Assembly: GCF_040954835.1 (NCBI RefSeq)
Contig: NC_090708.1
Location: 27,726,001-27,790,000, forward strand
From: Lepisosteus oculatus
Lineage: Eukaryota > Chordata > Actinopteri > Semionotiformes > Lepisosteidae
Direction of reading: 5' to 3'
Length of the DNA: 64,000 bases
Shown here: one piece after another, positions 33,583-45,511 of the stretch
How positions within the stretch are numbered: position 1 is the first letter of the stretch
Layout: every line of letters begins with the position of its first letter
Translations under genes and position numbers: made by a program
Notes under the pieces: model-generated
Database searches by the model: none
What the model was told of the DNA's origin: nothing
The model's input: only the letters and a program-made list of their open reading frames with translations

Positions 33583-34432
33583 CATGAATTGAAGGAATGG
33601 ACAAACATAGCTGATGCGGATCCACAGAGCCAGCATATTAAGATGTTTATAATTAGAGGCAATTTGTTTAAATAACTAGGTATGGATACTGATATGCAAG
33701 AGAGGTGGAAAGGCTGCTTCCTTAAGCCAGCACTATAAAATATTTTATTCTCAGTGAGATGCTGCCATTTCATAGTGGGTTTCTAACACTGTGTATAGTT
33801 CCATCCACATAGTGCCTTTACTTCCATCCATTTCTAATCTCTTTATCCAGTACATTTGGAGCCTATCCCAGTAAGCAACGGACACAAGGCAGAATACACC
33901 CTGGACATAGCGCCAGTCCATCACAGGACAGACAGACACAAACACACACAAACCAGGGCCAGTTTTCCCATAAACCAATTAACTTACCAGTATGTTTTGG
34001 AGTGTGAGAGGGAGTCATATCACACATATGGAGAAAAACCATGTAACCCAGAGAGAACATGCAAACCCCACACACACAGGAGGGCAGGAATTGAACCTAG
34101 GACCCCAGTGCTGTAAGATAGCAATGCTAACAACTTCGCCACCATTATAAATGGATGGATATCTTAGTTATAAGATATAATTTAATTTTGAAAGCCACTG
34201 AGACATCAGGTACTACTGTTGTATTTATGAAAAAGAAACAAAACAAAAAGCATACTAACAACTGTGCCATTCTACTCCTTAGTTAATACATTTTATTATT
34301 CATAAACAGTTAACATTGTTAGCAAAATATTTTGAATTATGTTTAACCCTATTTTTTCTTTAGTTTTGTATTTAACTTATTATATGATAGTCAGATTTAA
34401 TGTATATTTGAACAATGAAAATATATTTTTAC
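33583..34432. repeat. Duplicated segment, copy 1 (pairs with 46009-46876)
   Basis: About 850 bp nearly identical in sequence and order to 46009-46876, including the embedded SINE and both its flanks, so the two arose by segmental duplication or as parts of one larger repeat. The conserved short minus-strand frames in both are probably incidental. Confidence 0.75.
33826..34142 (-). repeat. tRNA-derived SINE
   Basis: On the minus strand the 5' end reads TGGCGAAGTTGTTAGCA (A box) followed after about 30 bases by GGTTCAATTCC (B box). It ends near GGATAAAGAGATTAGAAATG plus a GGATGG-like tail. This is a tRNA-promoter SINE; the same insertion is in the copy at 46009-46876. Confidence 0.75.
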
Positions 34433-36040
34433 AAGATGCGGGGGAAAGTGCAACAACTTATTACAGTGCTAAATTTAATATTATTGATTGCTAATAGTTT
34501 ATGCTAACACCTAACTTTCTTAATTAGATGTATTTAAAACAGTGAACTAAGTGTAACATACCATTCGGAAATACAATCGAGAATAGTTTTGTGTTTGTAT
34601 GGATGAAACGTTTCTAAAATGTATAACGTAACAAAATTAAAGACGATTAAAATCTGTAATCTTTCCACTTGTAATGTCATTAGACAGAACAACACGTTTC
34701 TGCTTTGTCTAAGGATGGTATCAAAAAGTAGTCTAAGTGGTGAGAAAGCTGTGCTTAATGATAATTAAGTGACTTAAAAGTAAAAAGAGATGGTTCATAT
34801 TGCTTGATTAATTTTAAAAACTAAGTTATAAATGCAGACGCGATTGTTTCCATAAGCGCTCCAGGCAGCAGAACGTTTGTTCTGTACTGCTGAGCTCCGC
34901 GCCTCCTCCCTCTCACGGTGCTGCGCCCCTCTCTGACGGAGCGCAGTGGGCGGTATGCTATTTTCAGAGCCTCTGATTGGGAAAAAAAGACCTGCTGATG
35001 AGTTTCACACAACAGGAAGAGAAAAGAATGGGATTTTTTCTCTTCGAAACGTGTGTTGTCTTCATGAAATTCGTGTATTTTAAACGTTTTATTAAGAAGT
35101 AAAAATCTTACAGTGTACACAAAGATTCTGAGCTGATCACGAGGAAGAAAAATCACTCATTTTTCGCGCATAAAAAGTGATTTTTATCTCTCGAAACCTG
35201 TTTTATTTATTTCTTTTTTTTTTAATTAAATCGTTTGCCCAGCCTACTATAATCAAGAGGTCAGCTGTTCAAATCCAGCTAGCACCACACATTTTCTTTT
35301 AACAAACATTTCTTTGAAAAAATAAAATAGCAATATTATGGACAATTAATTTACTTTTTTTATATTTCTAAATATCACAACATGTTTGAATCTAAGTCAT
35401 TTTTAATAACAACAAATAGTCACCGTCTTTCCTTCTGAATCACTCCAGTAGCAGGAACCTGTATCGTGTGGATCTCCTTAGATCTCCCCTCAGATTTAAA
35501 AGGTTATTAATAATATCTTCAGTGTCGCATCTTCCCAGTTTAGCTGATCTTTTGCTTCCTATGCATGCTTACACAGCTCCCTAGGTAAATTATCATACGT
35601 GACTGAGAAAGCTTTAGAGAACTTAACATTTTTATTATCAACAAATTGTAAGATAATGTAACACTACAAGGTTCACATGGGCACCCTCACCACTGCCATA
35701 TCAGGTCAGCCTCCCACCATCAGGGACTCAAACCCAGGCCTCCATCCTCACTCAACAGGGACCCAGCCTCTTGAGCCAAAGGGGAATCTCCCCTCAGCTC
35801 CGTGGCTGCAGTCCCTGCTAGAACCAGGGAAGGGCGGTGACATCACCATGCTGGTAAGCCGGCTCTCACGAGCAATGGAGGCTGTATGCTATACAATATA
35901 AACATTTACTGTCAAACTTTAAATCAACAATTGATTTAAAGACGATCTGTCAAAGTGCAATGAAATACAATATTGTTGTTGTTATTGTTGTTTTTATCCT
36001 GTAAAGCCCTTTGAGAAGCCACCTTTAAAGGCACTATATA
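34433..36040. other. Mixed repeat debris, no gene
   Basis: AT-rich sequence. A block at 34830-35160 is related to 1460-1620. A tRNA-like SINE remnant is at 35225-35290 (plus strand, B-box-like TTCAAATCC). Internal DNA-transposon sequence at 35330-35410 is the complement of 2880-2920. A SINE tail at 36000-36040 (CCTTTGAGAAGCCACCTTTA) receives the next transposon. Confidence 0.45.
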
Positions 36041-37490
36041 CAGATGCAGCCATTCAAAGTGAGCGGTACAGACACGTACCGCAGGTAATTGGCTGCGGTA
36101 TCGCGTATCATGACGCAATATGACGCGGTGCGTGATTGGTTGATGATAAAGAGGGTAAACTGGGATGGGAGGAGGGTTTGGTTTTGCATAAGGGGCAGAA
36201 GATTTCCCTTGTAAGGATGGTATCAAAAGCAATCTTAAGTGGTGAGAAAGCTGTGCTCAATGTATTTAAGGGAGTTAAAAGTAAAAGGAGATGCTTCATA
36301 TTGCTTGACTAATTTTAAAAACTAAGTTATAAATGCAGACGCTCCCTCGGTGCGCCGGCTCTTACGCAGTCCCTGTCGGCAGTAAGCGTTACAATATACA
36401 TACCCAACACTGCTTGTACCCATCTGTCATGCAAATAAAACACCTTGCAAACCCTTTAAAGAAATGTTTGTTAAAAGAAAAGTCCAGCACCAGCTGGATT
36501 GGAACACACAACCTGTGCGTTGCTAGTCACGCACCTAGACCAGTAGGCTACAAGACAACTCGCATGAACAGGCAGGCGAAACAGCCCTACACAGCCCTGT
36601 CGCAGTACACGAATATAATCATACCGTTATTAAATTCTTTAGATACGCGATTCCATATTATATTAGCAGAAAAGCTTAAAACTACCACTTTTTCACACGC
36701 TATTTCACATGCTAGTTAAATACTTCGATGCTTAAAATCGTTAGGGAGAAATGGAATACCAGTGTGTATTTTTCCTTAAAAGTGCCGATTCCTGGAATCT
36801 GACTGGCTGACACCCCTCTGAAGTGGTTCCATAAAATCTGGTATACGGAAAAGAAAGCGTTGATAAATACAAGTGTCTTTTAATACACTCTTTGCTGTGC
36901 TATTGAGGATCCTTGTGATATTTTAAGGTCTAGTTGAATGATAAGTGTCGCATTTTAAATCATTTTCGTAGTTAGAAATTATGAAACGCCCTGTTAAAAG
37001 CAAGGAGGTTTTAATGCCCGTTGAAGTAAAACAAAATGCCTGACAAAGTATGGCTTGGACAGATTCCAAGTGCTTGTACAAATGTGCTAAAGAAATTATA
37101 CTTTGAGTATACAGCTTGTCCAAAGTCATCCATTATTAATACTACTAGTTATATCTTCAGTAAAGGGTTTGATGCATAAATATTTCTGATAAAGGTAGGT
37201 TGAGTACTTTTGTCCAACTGAGCAATCTTGCTTTCATAAAATATACCAACATTTTAATGACTGATGATTAACATGCTGTAATACACAGTTCAAAATTAAA
37301 GGCTCAAATGCTGTACATGAGAGGTTAAGCTCCCCCTGGCGGTTTTACAAGGCAGCGCCGGATAGTTTCTGGCAGAGCGTCAAATGACGCGCGATCAACC
37401 ACGTGACACTGCGTGATACCGCGTGATACCGCGACACGCCCACCGGGGTATGCCGCGAAATACCTCACCCATTTTGAATGGCTGCATCTG
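36041..37490. mobile_element. DNA transposon, both termini present
   Basis: CAGATGCAGCCATTCAAAG at 36041 and TTGAATGGCTGCATCTG ending at 37490 bound a 1450-bp element flanked by TA. Removing it restores a continuous SINE tail (GCACTATA then CAAACAAATTC). It carries a tRNA-like SINE remnant (about 36460-36560, minus strand) and the conserved internal block with the minus-strand frame 36923-37129. No complete transposase. The same family as 525-4604, much shorter. Confidence 0.7.
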
Positions 37491-37923
37491 TACAAACAAA
37501 TTCATTATCATTACTATTATTAATTTGCTAGACAGAGAGGTGAACATTATTATGCAGAAGACAAAAGTAGTGATTTACATTGCATTTTCATATTGTGAAT
37601 CTATAAAGACATTTAATTAAACATGCGTTTAAAGGGAATCTCTCTCAATGCTGTAATACAGTTTAAAATAATTAAAAGTCTAAACACTATCAACTTGAAT
37701 TCTTACCTCTATTAATGTAACTATCAATTGGTATTTAATAAGTACAGCTTTTTAGTATAGATTACACTTTTCTAAAATGTATAAAAAAAACTCCCATCTT
37801 CTTTAAAACACAATACACCAGAAAATGTGTTTAATTTTCTGTGCAGCTGGTACAGCACACAGACAAACACAAACGCATTTTTAATAAAATGCTTTTATTC
37901 ATTCATAATCTGACTCACATAAC
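37491..37923. other. Interval between two transposons
   Basis: AT-rich debris. From about 37800 it belongs to the Tc1-like element (TTTAAAACACAATAC recurs at 39114-39128). No gene. Confidence 0.4.
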
Positions 37924-38987
37924 TCACATTCCCGAATGCCCCCCACCCTGCTCAACAATCCTAGGAATAACACAAAACAGCCTGTTAATAAATATGTTTT
38001 GTTCCGTCAGTTCTTCCTCCCAGAACTTGTAGATCGCATTGATCTGTTTTTCCTTTGTGCGGGGTTTAGCAGTTTTCCGATCATAGTCTACAGCGAATGC
38101 CATACCATCTCTATTGGATTTAAATCTGGGGATTCGGCTGGAGTTTTCACCCAGTACACTCCTTCTGCTATAAGCCTCGCCCTTGCTGCTGTGTGTTTTG
38201 GATCATTGTCTTGAAAAAAACGGTGCCTTGATCCAAAGTGCTCTCTGATATATGTGATGGCATGCTGTTTGACCTCGACTTCCTCGAAGAATTCACGGTC
38301 CATAATTCCTTCGAAAATAAGAAGTAGTCCCGGGCCTCTTCTAGATATACCCCTCCAGAACCTTCAGTGGATGTTTGGTCTTTGGCTTGTTCACATATCT
38401 CCCCTTTCTACAAAATGACATGGTTGAAAACTGTTCCAGAGCCGCTGTTGTTTCATCAGTGATGAGTACATCATGAAATTTCTCTCCCTGTTCAATCCAC
38501 TGAAGAACTTGTTTTAGCCTTTCCTTTGTTTTTTACCCTTATCATGGGGCATGTGTTGTTTTTTTTAAATCTCCATCCAAGCCTTCTGTGCACTCTTCTT
38601 ATAGATGTCGGACTCACGCTCACACTGAGGTCAGCCCACGGCCGTCTTTGAACTTGCATCGCCGATAGCTCATCATTTTCAGCCGTCAGTCTGTTGATGG
38701 CTCGCACAATAGGACTTGAAAAAAAAGAGATCAACAGTTAGTTATAAAAATAATGTGTGTAGTTGTATTTACATGTAATAAAAGTATTTTTAGAAAGTTA
38801 TTTACCTTTGAATCGTCCTTGGTTTAGATTCTCTTTGCCTCCGCTCCCCTTTATAATGTCATCTCACTATGCTTTCACAAACAAAGATGTCCATGGAAGC
38901 CAAATGCTGTACAATGTCTCGTGTTGACTTCCCGTTTCTTTTCACCTTCATTATTTGGTGTGAGAGGGTCTTTGTGATTTTGGCCAT
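37924..38987 (-). pseudogene. Tc1-like transposase with an intron, inactivated
   Basis: Exon 1 runs from the ATG at 38987 to 38806, the intron is 38805-38715 (91 bp, GTAAAT...TTTTTTTCAAG), and exon 2 runs from 38714 to 37924. The junction codon is AG plus T and the frame is kept. Exon 1 encodes MAKITKTLSHQIMKVKRNG; exon 2 continues with a helix-turn-helix-like VSPTSIRRVHRRLGW. The catalytic part contains [13 protein letters not shown] and [11 protein letters not shown]. The spacing from the second aspartate to the glutamate is 32 residues, shorter than the usual 34 of Tc1. Breaks: a TGA in exon 1, frameshifts near 38520 and 38330, and another after VWHS near 38090. A second, 5'-truncated copy is at 59992-60428. 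Cut-and-paste DDE transposase family; this copy is dead. Confidence 0.8.
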
Positions 38988-39589
38988 AGTCCGTCTCCTT
39001 ACCAAAGCTATACAGTAGTGCAGCTTGTTGTCTGTAACGATATACAGTATGGTACAGATAAACGTGTACTATGCCGATGAGCTAATACCAGGGAAAGACA
39101 CTCCTATTTTATTTAAAACACAATACGCCAGGAAATGTGTTTGACGCATTAGCAGGTCAAAGCAATTCCATTGAAAACCGGGCGTAATAATTGTTTCCTT
39201 CCTTGATTTTCTGATCACTCACTGTTCGGATACTCTTCTCACCTGCCCTGCCCTTTGTTTTCATGTGATTTGCATGTGTATTGTGTATTCCTGCTGCTAT
39301 CCACTCCTGTTCTCACACCTAAAGAAGAGTATTTTACATTTCTTTATGTGGTTCATAGTGCAATTAACCTTTGCTAGTATCTTTGCAGTCTTTTGAAAGT
39401 CTATCTTTGCAGTCTTTTGAAAGCGAGATGATCTCTGCTTCTTTGACAAAACAAGGCTCATCAGAGAACGTGAAAAATACATATTTTTTACTTAACTTGC
39501 TATCTTCCAATCACATTACATCAACATCCAAAAACATTATTTCTTCTCTTAACATGTCTTGTAAAGATGACTCATAGCTTTGCTTGTTT
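38988..39589. other. Flank of the Tc1-like element
   Basis: Includes the second TTTAAAACACAATAC repeat (39114-39128) in the same orientation as near 37803. A stretch at 39180-39345 is inverted relative to 57700-57845, so it is probably part of the mobile unit or a related MITE. No gene. Confidence 0.4.
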
Positions 39590-40690
39590 TTCAGGAAGTT
39601 GAAAAACACTTGAATTACTTATCCAGTCTCTCGAAATAAAATTATTTTTCAAGCAAGATAATTCAAGATGCTTTCTAACATCAGGCAATGTTTTTTTTTT
39701 AATCTAACATTGATAGATTAAAAAATCATTCCTAATAGCAATTATTTACCTGCATAAACTTATAAAGGTTGTATTTTCACACAGTGAAGAGGCTGTGCCC
39801 ATTATGAAAACAGGAGCAGGGGTTTTTAAAACAACAAAACAGGGTTTGAGGCCTTTCCTGCAGACACTACCCTGGCATCTTGCTGTCCTCACTGTGTCAA
39901 TCTGATTGTATGATATACTGCAGGGAGGCACACACTCAGCAAAATGAACACCCAGCCAGCACCAGAGCTTCTAAACCTGGGCTTGAGTGTTTTTGGTTTT
40001 CTTCCTTTCTAATACTGTACCTTGATTGATTAGAATTTTTCAATTATTTTCTGTTATCATTAAAGCCACAGTTTTACTTTTTTAATAAACGATCATCTCT
40101 GTCAGTTCAAGAACTCAATGCAGTCTAAATTGTGTCAGTATTATATAATTTCAATTTGAGGGTAAATTAAATAATCAGGTGCTCTGCAGCAAGAAAACTA
40201 CGCAGACACCAGGGTTAGGAGGACATGGAATGGGAAATTTGTACATAAATGCCCGCAAAAGTGGTTTTAGTTGTGCAAGCTCTGGTGAGTGTGTCTTTTC
40301 TGATGAGTTTCAAAGGGAAATAGGTTCATATTCGTCTTCCCTGACACAAAACACTCAGATTCATGTGAAGACAGAGCCAATTCTTCTTGTGAAGATTCCC
40401 CGTGTGAACAAAATCTGAACAGTGCTGATTTTAAGTACAGCTTAAAGTATTTTTTTATGAGGCTGTACTAAATGTGTCTGAAAATGTTTCATAAAAATGC
40501 TTCAGGCACAAAAAACCTTAATTGCACATTCTTTAATTCATTTTTTTATGGAGCCACATCTTAAAGCTTGTCAGTCAGCTTTTTTTCTCTATTTGAATTG
40601 TGGTGATTCAAATAACTTAGGATAACAAGTGGTCTCAAAGTCACCGAGTTCACAGAGCTTCAACAACAGATGACAATGGAGTAACAGGAT
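39590..40690. repeat. Segment inverted relative to 21340-21610
   Basis: Its two ends match the 21-kb copy on the opposite strand. The central 0.8 kb (39760-40550) has no counterpart there. An open frame of 79 codons at 40179-40418 has no recognised domain. Confidence 0.55.
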
Positions 40691-41544
40691 GAAAGGCTGA
40701 AAGGAAGAATTGGGGAAAGGCAACACAAGGCACAGAATGGGTAATTTAGATGCAGATGCCAAAATTAAGAGAATCTTAAATTCTCTTCTTCACCTTGTCA
40801 CAGAAACAGCTTGAAAACGAAGAGGAAAGCAGAAAAAGAAACAGAACCCTTGCACCACGTTCTGGATGTTTGTCTGAAAGGCCACAAGCACGTCTTCATT
40901 ATCAACCAGATGTATCAGGCCTCTGACCCATTTTCAGCTGGAAGAGAGGAGCGCACCTGCCTGGATGGGGATTTTTAATTTAGGAGAATCTGACTTTTCC
41001 AGAGAAGCAGCCCACAAACAAAAACAGTTTGAGAAAGTCCTGCAACTGCATACCAGCAGTGGGATCGTGACCCCTTCAACCCACAGTGACCCCAGACAGT
41101 GTCACTCTCCCTCCCTTGTGCTGCCTTTGTTTACTTTTGCTCTCCTCACATGCAGCCTGTTTTAGCTGTAAGTGAATCGTTTCGTTCTTGTCTCATCTCC
41201 CTGACCTCCAGTAACCCTATTCTAAAGCCTCAATAGCACCATCAGTATGAACCAAGCTCAATATATAACAGTCAGAGGGGGGAGGTTGGGTTGAAAACGA
41301 GGGGAGAAAAAATATTTGGTACTTTGCTGGTACTTTTCTTTTTTTCTTGAGTCCACCCTTGTTTTCTACTCAATGTTTCCAGTAAAAGATCTGACTCTCT
41401 TAACTACAGTCCAAAGTATGAAAGAAACTTTTTTCTTCTTTAAAGGTTATTCACAATTGACAAAGTTGTTTCACATGTTTTGTTATTATTCATTTCCTGT
41501 GTCTCACCCGTTGTTTTCCTGGGATTGGAAAGACAATAAAATGT
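40691..41544. other. Unassigned non-repetitive stretch
   Basis: No repeat family recognised. A 66-codon open frame (40965-41165) with an acceptor-like TTTTTAATTTAG before GAGAATCTGA could be an exon fragment, but I recognise no domain. Not called as a gene. Confidence 0.3.
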
Positions 41545-41606
41545 CAAACATCCCTGGTGAAATCTCTCTTTCCTAGCATCAATTCTGCATCAGCGGGGTC
41601 TGCTTG

Positions 41607-42113
41607 TGTTAAGGATTCGGTAAGAGGGACCGAACCAGTGAGTGAACCCACTTGCAGGAGCGAACAAAGCCAAGCCGTAATCCGAAAGCAAGCTGTAATC
41701 GTAGGAACGAGCCGAGAGTCCAGGGGAAGCCAGATATCCGAAAGGGAACGAGTACCGAAGCCGAAGCGTGATCTGAAGTCGTAGTCAGTAGAGCAATCCG
41801 ATAATCCAGGGGTAGCCAGTGATCCGAAACAGAGCGAAAGTAACCAAGCCAAACCGAGATCCGAAAAGCCGAAGTCCAAAGGGAAAAACCGCAAACCGAA
41901 AGCCAAGACGAACACAGGGTAGAAGTAGAAGTAGCGCAACCAGGAAGCTCGAAAGGAAAAACCAATACTGAGCAAAGAGGTAGGGAAAGACAGGTGTTTA
42001 AGTAGGATGAGACGGGGGTGTGGTGGTGAATAGGAAAACTGATAGGTAAGCAGGTGGATAGGGGCTACGCCTACTTCTGCCTCCTCCGTTGCCGGGAGGC
42101 AGGGATCGTAACA
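41607..42113 (-). mobile_element. Gypsy (sushi-type) solo LTR
   Basis: 507 bp, TGTTAAGGATTCGG to GGATCGTAACA, flanked by GCTTG on both sides (41602-41606, 42114-42118). It matches the LTR at 24861-25377. It carries the self-priming complement at 41964-41973 and a TATA-like TTTAAG at 41997-42002. The 275-codon open frame on the minus strand across it is an LTR shadow. Confidence 0.9.
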
Positions 42114-42577
42114 GCTTGTCGGCACACCAGTCTCCATTTGATGGTTTGAACCAAATCTTTGAGCTGATGTTGCCATTAACTGCGACTGAGAAATACTCCA
42201 ACTGACACGTCGCTCCACCTGCCATCGGAGTGGGAGAGGGGGTGGGGGAGAACAAAGTAATGTAGCCAAATCATAGAGGAGGATAATTAGGAGGCATAGG
42301 AAATTTGGCCAGGACGCCAGGGTTACACCCCTACTCTTTTCGAGAAATACCCTGGGATTTTTAATGACCACAGAGAGTCAGGACCTCAGTTTTACATCTC
42401 ATCCGAAAGACAGCGCTTGTTTACAGTATAGTGTCCCCATCACTATACTGGGGCATTAGGACCCACCTGGACCGCAGGGTGAGCACCCCCTGCTGGCCCC
42501 ACTAACACCTCTTCATGCAGCAGCCTTAGTTTTTCCCAGGATGTCTTTCATCCAGGTACTGACCAGGCTCACACCTG

Positions 42578-43989
42578 TGTAGCGGTGAGGCTTATTAATA
42601 AGGCAGAATTAAGTGTTGCTGTGCTTTCCCAGATGAGGCCTCATCTCTCCCTTCATCTCTGTGGTGCAGCCACAGAGAAGCTATTCATGCAGGCTGATTT
42701 AAAGATGTTTTCTTTTGATAAGGGACAGCTCCCAAATGGGGATGCACTTAGCTAAGCCTGGCTATCATAATCAATAGTCATCCATTGGCGCCTATCTGTC
42801 TAGGGAGTGCCAGATGGACATCTGGACTGCATTCCTAAGTGTCAGGAGTAAGTGACTCATATCTCACCTTGATCAACCAATCAGGGACTGGTAGGGCCGA
42901 GTAACCCACGTGGGACTCTGATGCCCATGAAACTTTCAGCCAATGAATGAGCTGAAGTTCCTCCAGGTAAAAACAGGCAACACAGAGGGCCTGAGAGACT
43001 ATTGTGGACTTTTCTAAAGGGAATTCAAAGGAGAATTCCAGGGCAGGACGGCCCAGGAGCAGAAGGCTCCCAAGGGCAGGACATTCTCGCAGCGCGCCTC
43101 CTGACCATCCTGAGACTCAGCCCAGACAAGCACGGAACGGCCAGTGTGTCCGAGTGCCAGAACTTTCCTTTGTTCTAAGAGTCGAGAGCGGAGGTTGCCA
43201 GAGAGTAACCAGAGGATCCACCCGAGGTTAGCATCAGTGGCAAGCCTCGTGAACAGGTCAGAACTGTGGACAGCTGAATCACTATTCAGAACTAGCTCTT
43301 CATCAGGAACGAACCGGTCCTCTTTCTGACTTGCTGGGATCCACAGTCATCTTTTCTCCTGTGCATAAACTTTTCTAGTTAAAGCCAACACTAACTAGCC
43401 GGCCAGTGAGCATCAGCAGCGCACCGTCGCAAGCCGCATAGCACAGCCTGGCACGCAGCCAGAGAGCGCGGATTGGACAGCAACAGCCTGCAACTGTTTC
43501 TTTGTGCCCGCAGGAGATCTGAATCACCAGAGATTAGATGAGTATTCAACTTCAATGCATTACAGCTCGAAAATTCAATTGTTATCCCAACCAGTTGATA
43601 TCAATTTAATTCATTAAGAGTTATGTAGTTGTTCTGAGTATCTAATGTAGAAGTTGTAACCAAGTTCAATTACGAAACGGTCTAAATGAATGATATACTG
43701 AACGTATGTCCTCTTGATGTGTAACACTTCATAACTGACGGAATATATATCTTTTGTATTCTGATAACCCTCTCGATAAGATCTATTAGGTTTATATGCA
43801 TATTTTATGTATTAATAAATGTATCCTCATGTATTAGTACCTGTGTGTGTGCATTTTTTGAGTTATATCACATGGTTGGATTCTAAAGCCATCAAAAGAA
43901 TCAATTTTGTGATTTACAGCTACAATTAATAATTGTCCCCGTAATAGCCCAAACCCTACAGAACTGGTGCCTAGTGAGAGCACACTACA
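42578..43989 (+). mobile_element. Solo LTR, family A (full length)
   Basis: 1412 bp, TGTAGCGGTGAGG to GAGCACACTACA, flanked by CCTG (42574-42577, 43990-43993). The flanking repeat reads continuously (GGCTCACA then CCTGCTTAGC) once it is removed. AATAAA is at 43814-43819. It matches the 5' LTR of element A at 49909-51307. Confidence 0.9.
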
Positions 43990-44065
43990 CCTGCTTAGCT
44001 TCAGTGGGTTGCCAGTTGTGAGTTGCAGGGTGATATGGCTGCTGGCCAAACATCCCTGGTGAAAT

Positions 44066-45250
44066 ATTCTGTTGAAAACAGCAGAACTATTTTTAGACTC
44101 AACTGTTTGTTGCTGTTTAAAGGTCTTCCTGTTTAAAAATAGAATACTTTTAATATGTACTTACATTGTATTTTACTTCATTATATAAAAGCCAACATTA
44201 TATTTATAAGTTTATCATTCTGAAATGTGCTATATTCAAAGGAAAGTTTGACATTACCGTTCTTATTACTGACAAAATATCACTATTCCTTTATATCCAA
44301 CAGTATTGCTAGTGATGTATAATGTGCAGTGAATGATAAAATGTGTATGCTTTCTTTGTAGTCTATGGAGATATAGAAATAAATGTTCACATCCTATGTC
44401 TTACAATTACCTAGTTCACTAGAAGACTTAACTGCCAGGTTTTGGTAGGTATTAATGCACAATGAGTTTATTATAGAAGTCACGTTAGTATAGTTCCACA
44501 GATAATATCTAGTAGGCATTATAAGGAAGTGAATAACATTCTTAGAGTGGAGAGCCACTGTACTCAATTTTAGACAGTTATGCAATACAGACTATGAATT
44601 GCTTTTATACATAATACTTCTAAGAAAAGAAAGAGGTTACAATCCAAAACACAGTGACTTACTGTAGGTTCATGGCACAAATCATTTTCACTTCTTCCTT
44701 CTCTTACTAATCTTTGACATCTCTCTAAATGCTGAATTCTCCTCCTCAGCTCCTTTTTAAAAATACACTCTCTTTTCTAGACATTGATGAGTTAGACTTC
44801 AATGGTATTGATTTGGCAGGCTTTTCCATTTCTATTTCTGTAATGTACACAACCTTTACAAATGTATTCTTGAACCATAGGGGTTAATCAACAATATCTA
44901 ATTATTATTTCAAACTGAAACATGTACAAAAAGAATATATTGATGGACTAAACCTGCCCACTAGATTAAATGCTACTTGTATTGGTACTGTTACTGCTAA
45001 TAAAATTCTGACAGTAGATGCTGTTGGTTTTCTTAATGAGTTTTCTGTATAATGAGTGAAATAATACTTTACTTAGGCTGCACAGCAAAATTAACTCTTT
45101 TTCATGCTCTCCAGCAAAAAATATGACTGTTAAAGTTTTAACTAGTGATTGTAAGAAACATTTGTAAAATGTTGTCCTGAGATTTCTTTGTATATTTATA
45201 AATAGTTTACTTGCATCTCTTTTACATATTGAACATTGCCATACCTGGAA
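44066..45250. other. Intergenic, AT-rich
   Basis: No gene or named repeat recognised. It probably includes the 3' flank of the truncated OR3. Confidence 0.4.
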
Positions 45251-45508
45251 CTATGCCTTATTGACTTGGCCTGACAGTGCACTTAATTTAAAGAACCTCT
45301 GAGCCACTGTATTGATTTTATTATTCCTTAAGCTGTAAATGATGGGATTGAGTAAAGGGGTGAGGAAATTTTGCACTGCACCAATGAAGATGCGTCCATC
45401 AGGACTCATACTCTCCACTCTCAAACCAATATACACCACAGCACCAGAAGCATAGTACAGAAAGACGACAGTGACGTGTGAGTAGCACATTGAGAAGGCC
45501 TTCTTGCA
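45251..45508 (-). pseudogene. Olfactory receptor 3' fragment (OR3)
   Basis: Encodes about 85 residues equivalent to the end of inner loop 3 through helix 7 and the tail: KKAFSMCYSHVTVVFLYY, VYIGLRVESM, SPDGRIFIGAV and FLTPLLNPIIYSLRN. The frame is open to a stop at 45251, but the N-terminal two thirds of the receptor are missing. Upstream, at 45512, the sequence switches abruptly to an ATTATA microsatellite and DNA-transposon debris matching 32250-32430. It is more similar in wording to OR2 than to unrelated ORs (shared VESM/VESI-PPDGRIFIGAV region). A dead gene stump. Confidence 0.88.
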
Positions 45509-45511
45509 GCT

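Larger units (their letters stand above)
41545..44065. mobile_element. Retroposon-like insertion with 19-bp target duplication and two nested LTRs
   Basis: CAAACATCCCTGGTGAAAT occurs at 41545-41563 and 44047-44065. Between them is a repeat related to 7366-7775, into which a gypsy solo LTR (41607-42113) and a family A solo LTR (42578-43989) were inserted, each with its own target duplication. After removing both, about 550 bp of the outer element remains, non-coding. Long duplications of this size point to LINE-type retroposition. Confidence 0.75.

Noticed and set aside
36493..36560. A possible functional tRNA gene
   Set aside because: A-box and B-box-like sequences are present but degraded, there is no full cloverleaf, and copies occur in several repeats; treated as a SINE remnant.
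37803..39128. TTTAAAACACAATAC repeats as the inverted ends of the Tc1-like element
   Set aside because: The two copies are in direct orientation, so they are not terminal inverted repeats; the true ends were not found.
41544..42371. A 275-codon minus-strand frame
   Set aside because: It spans the gypsy solo LTR and part of the outer repeat, crossing both element borders, so it is not a gene.
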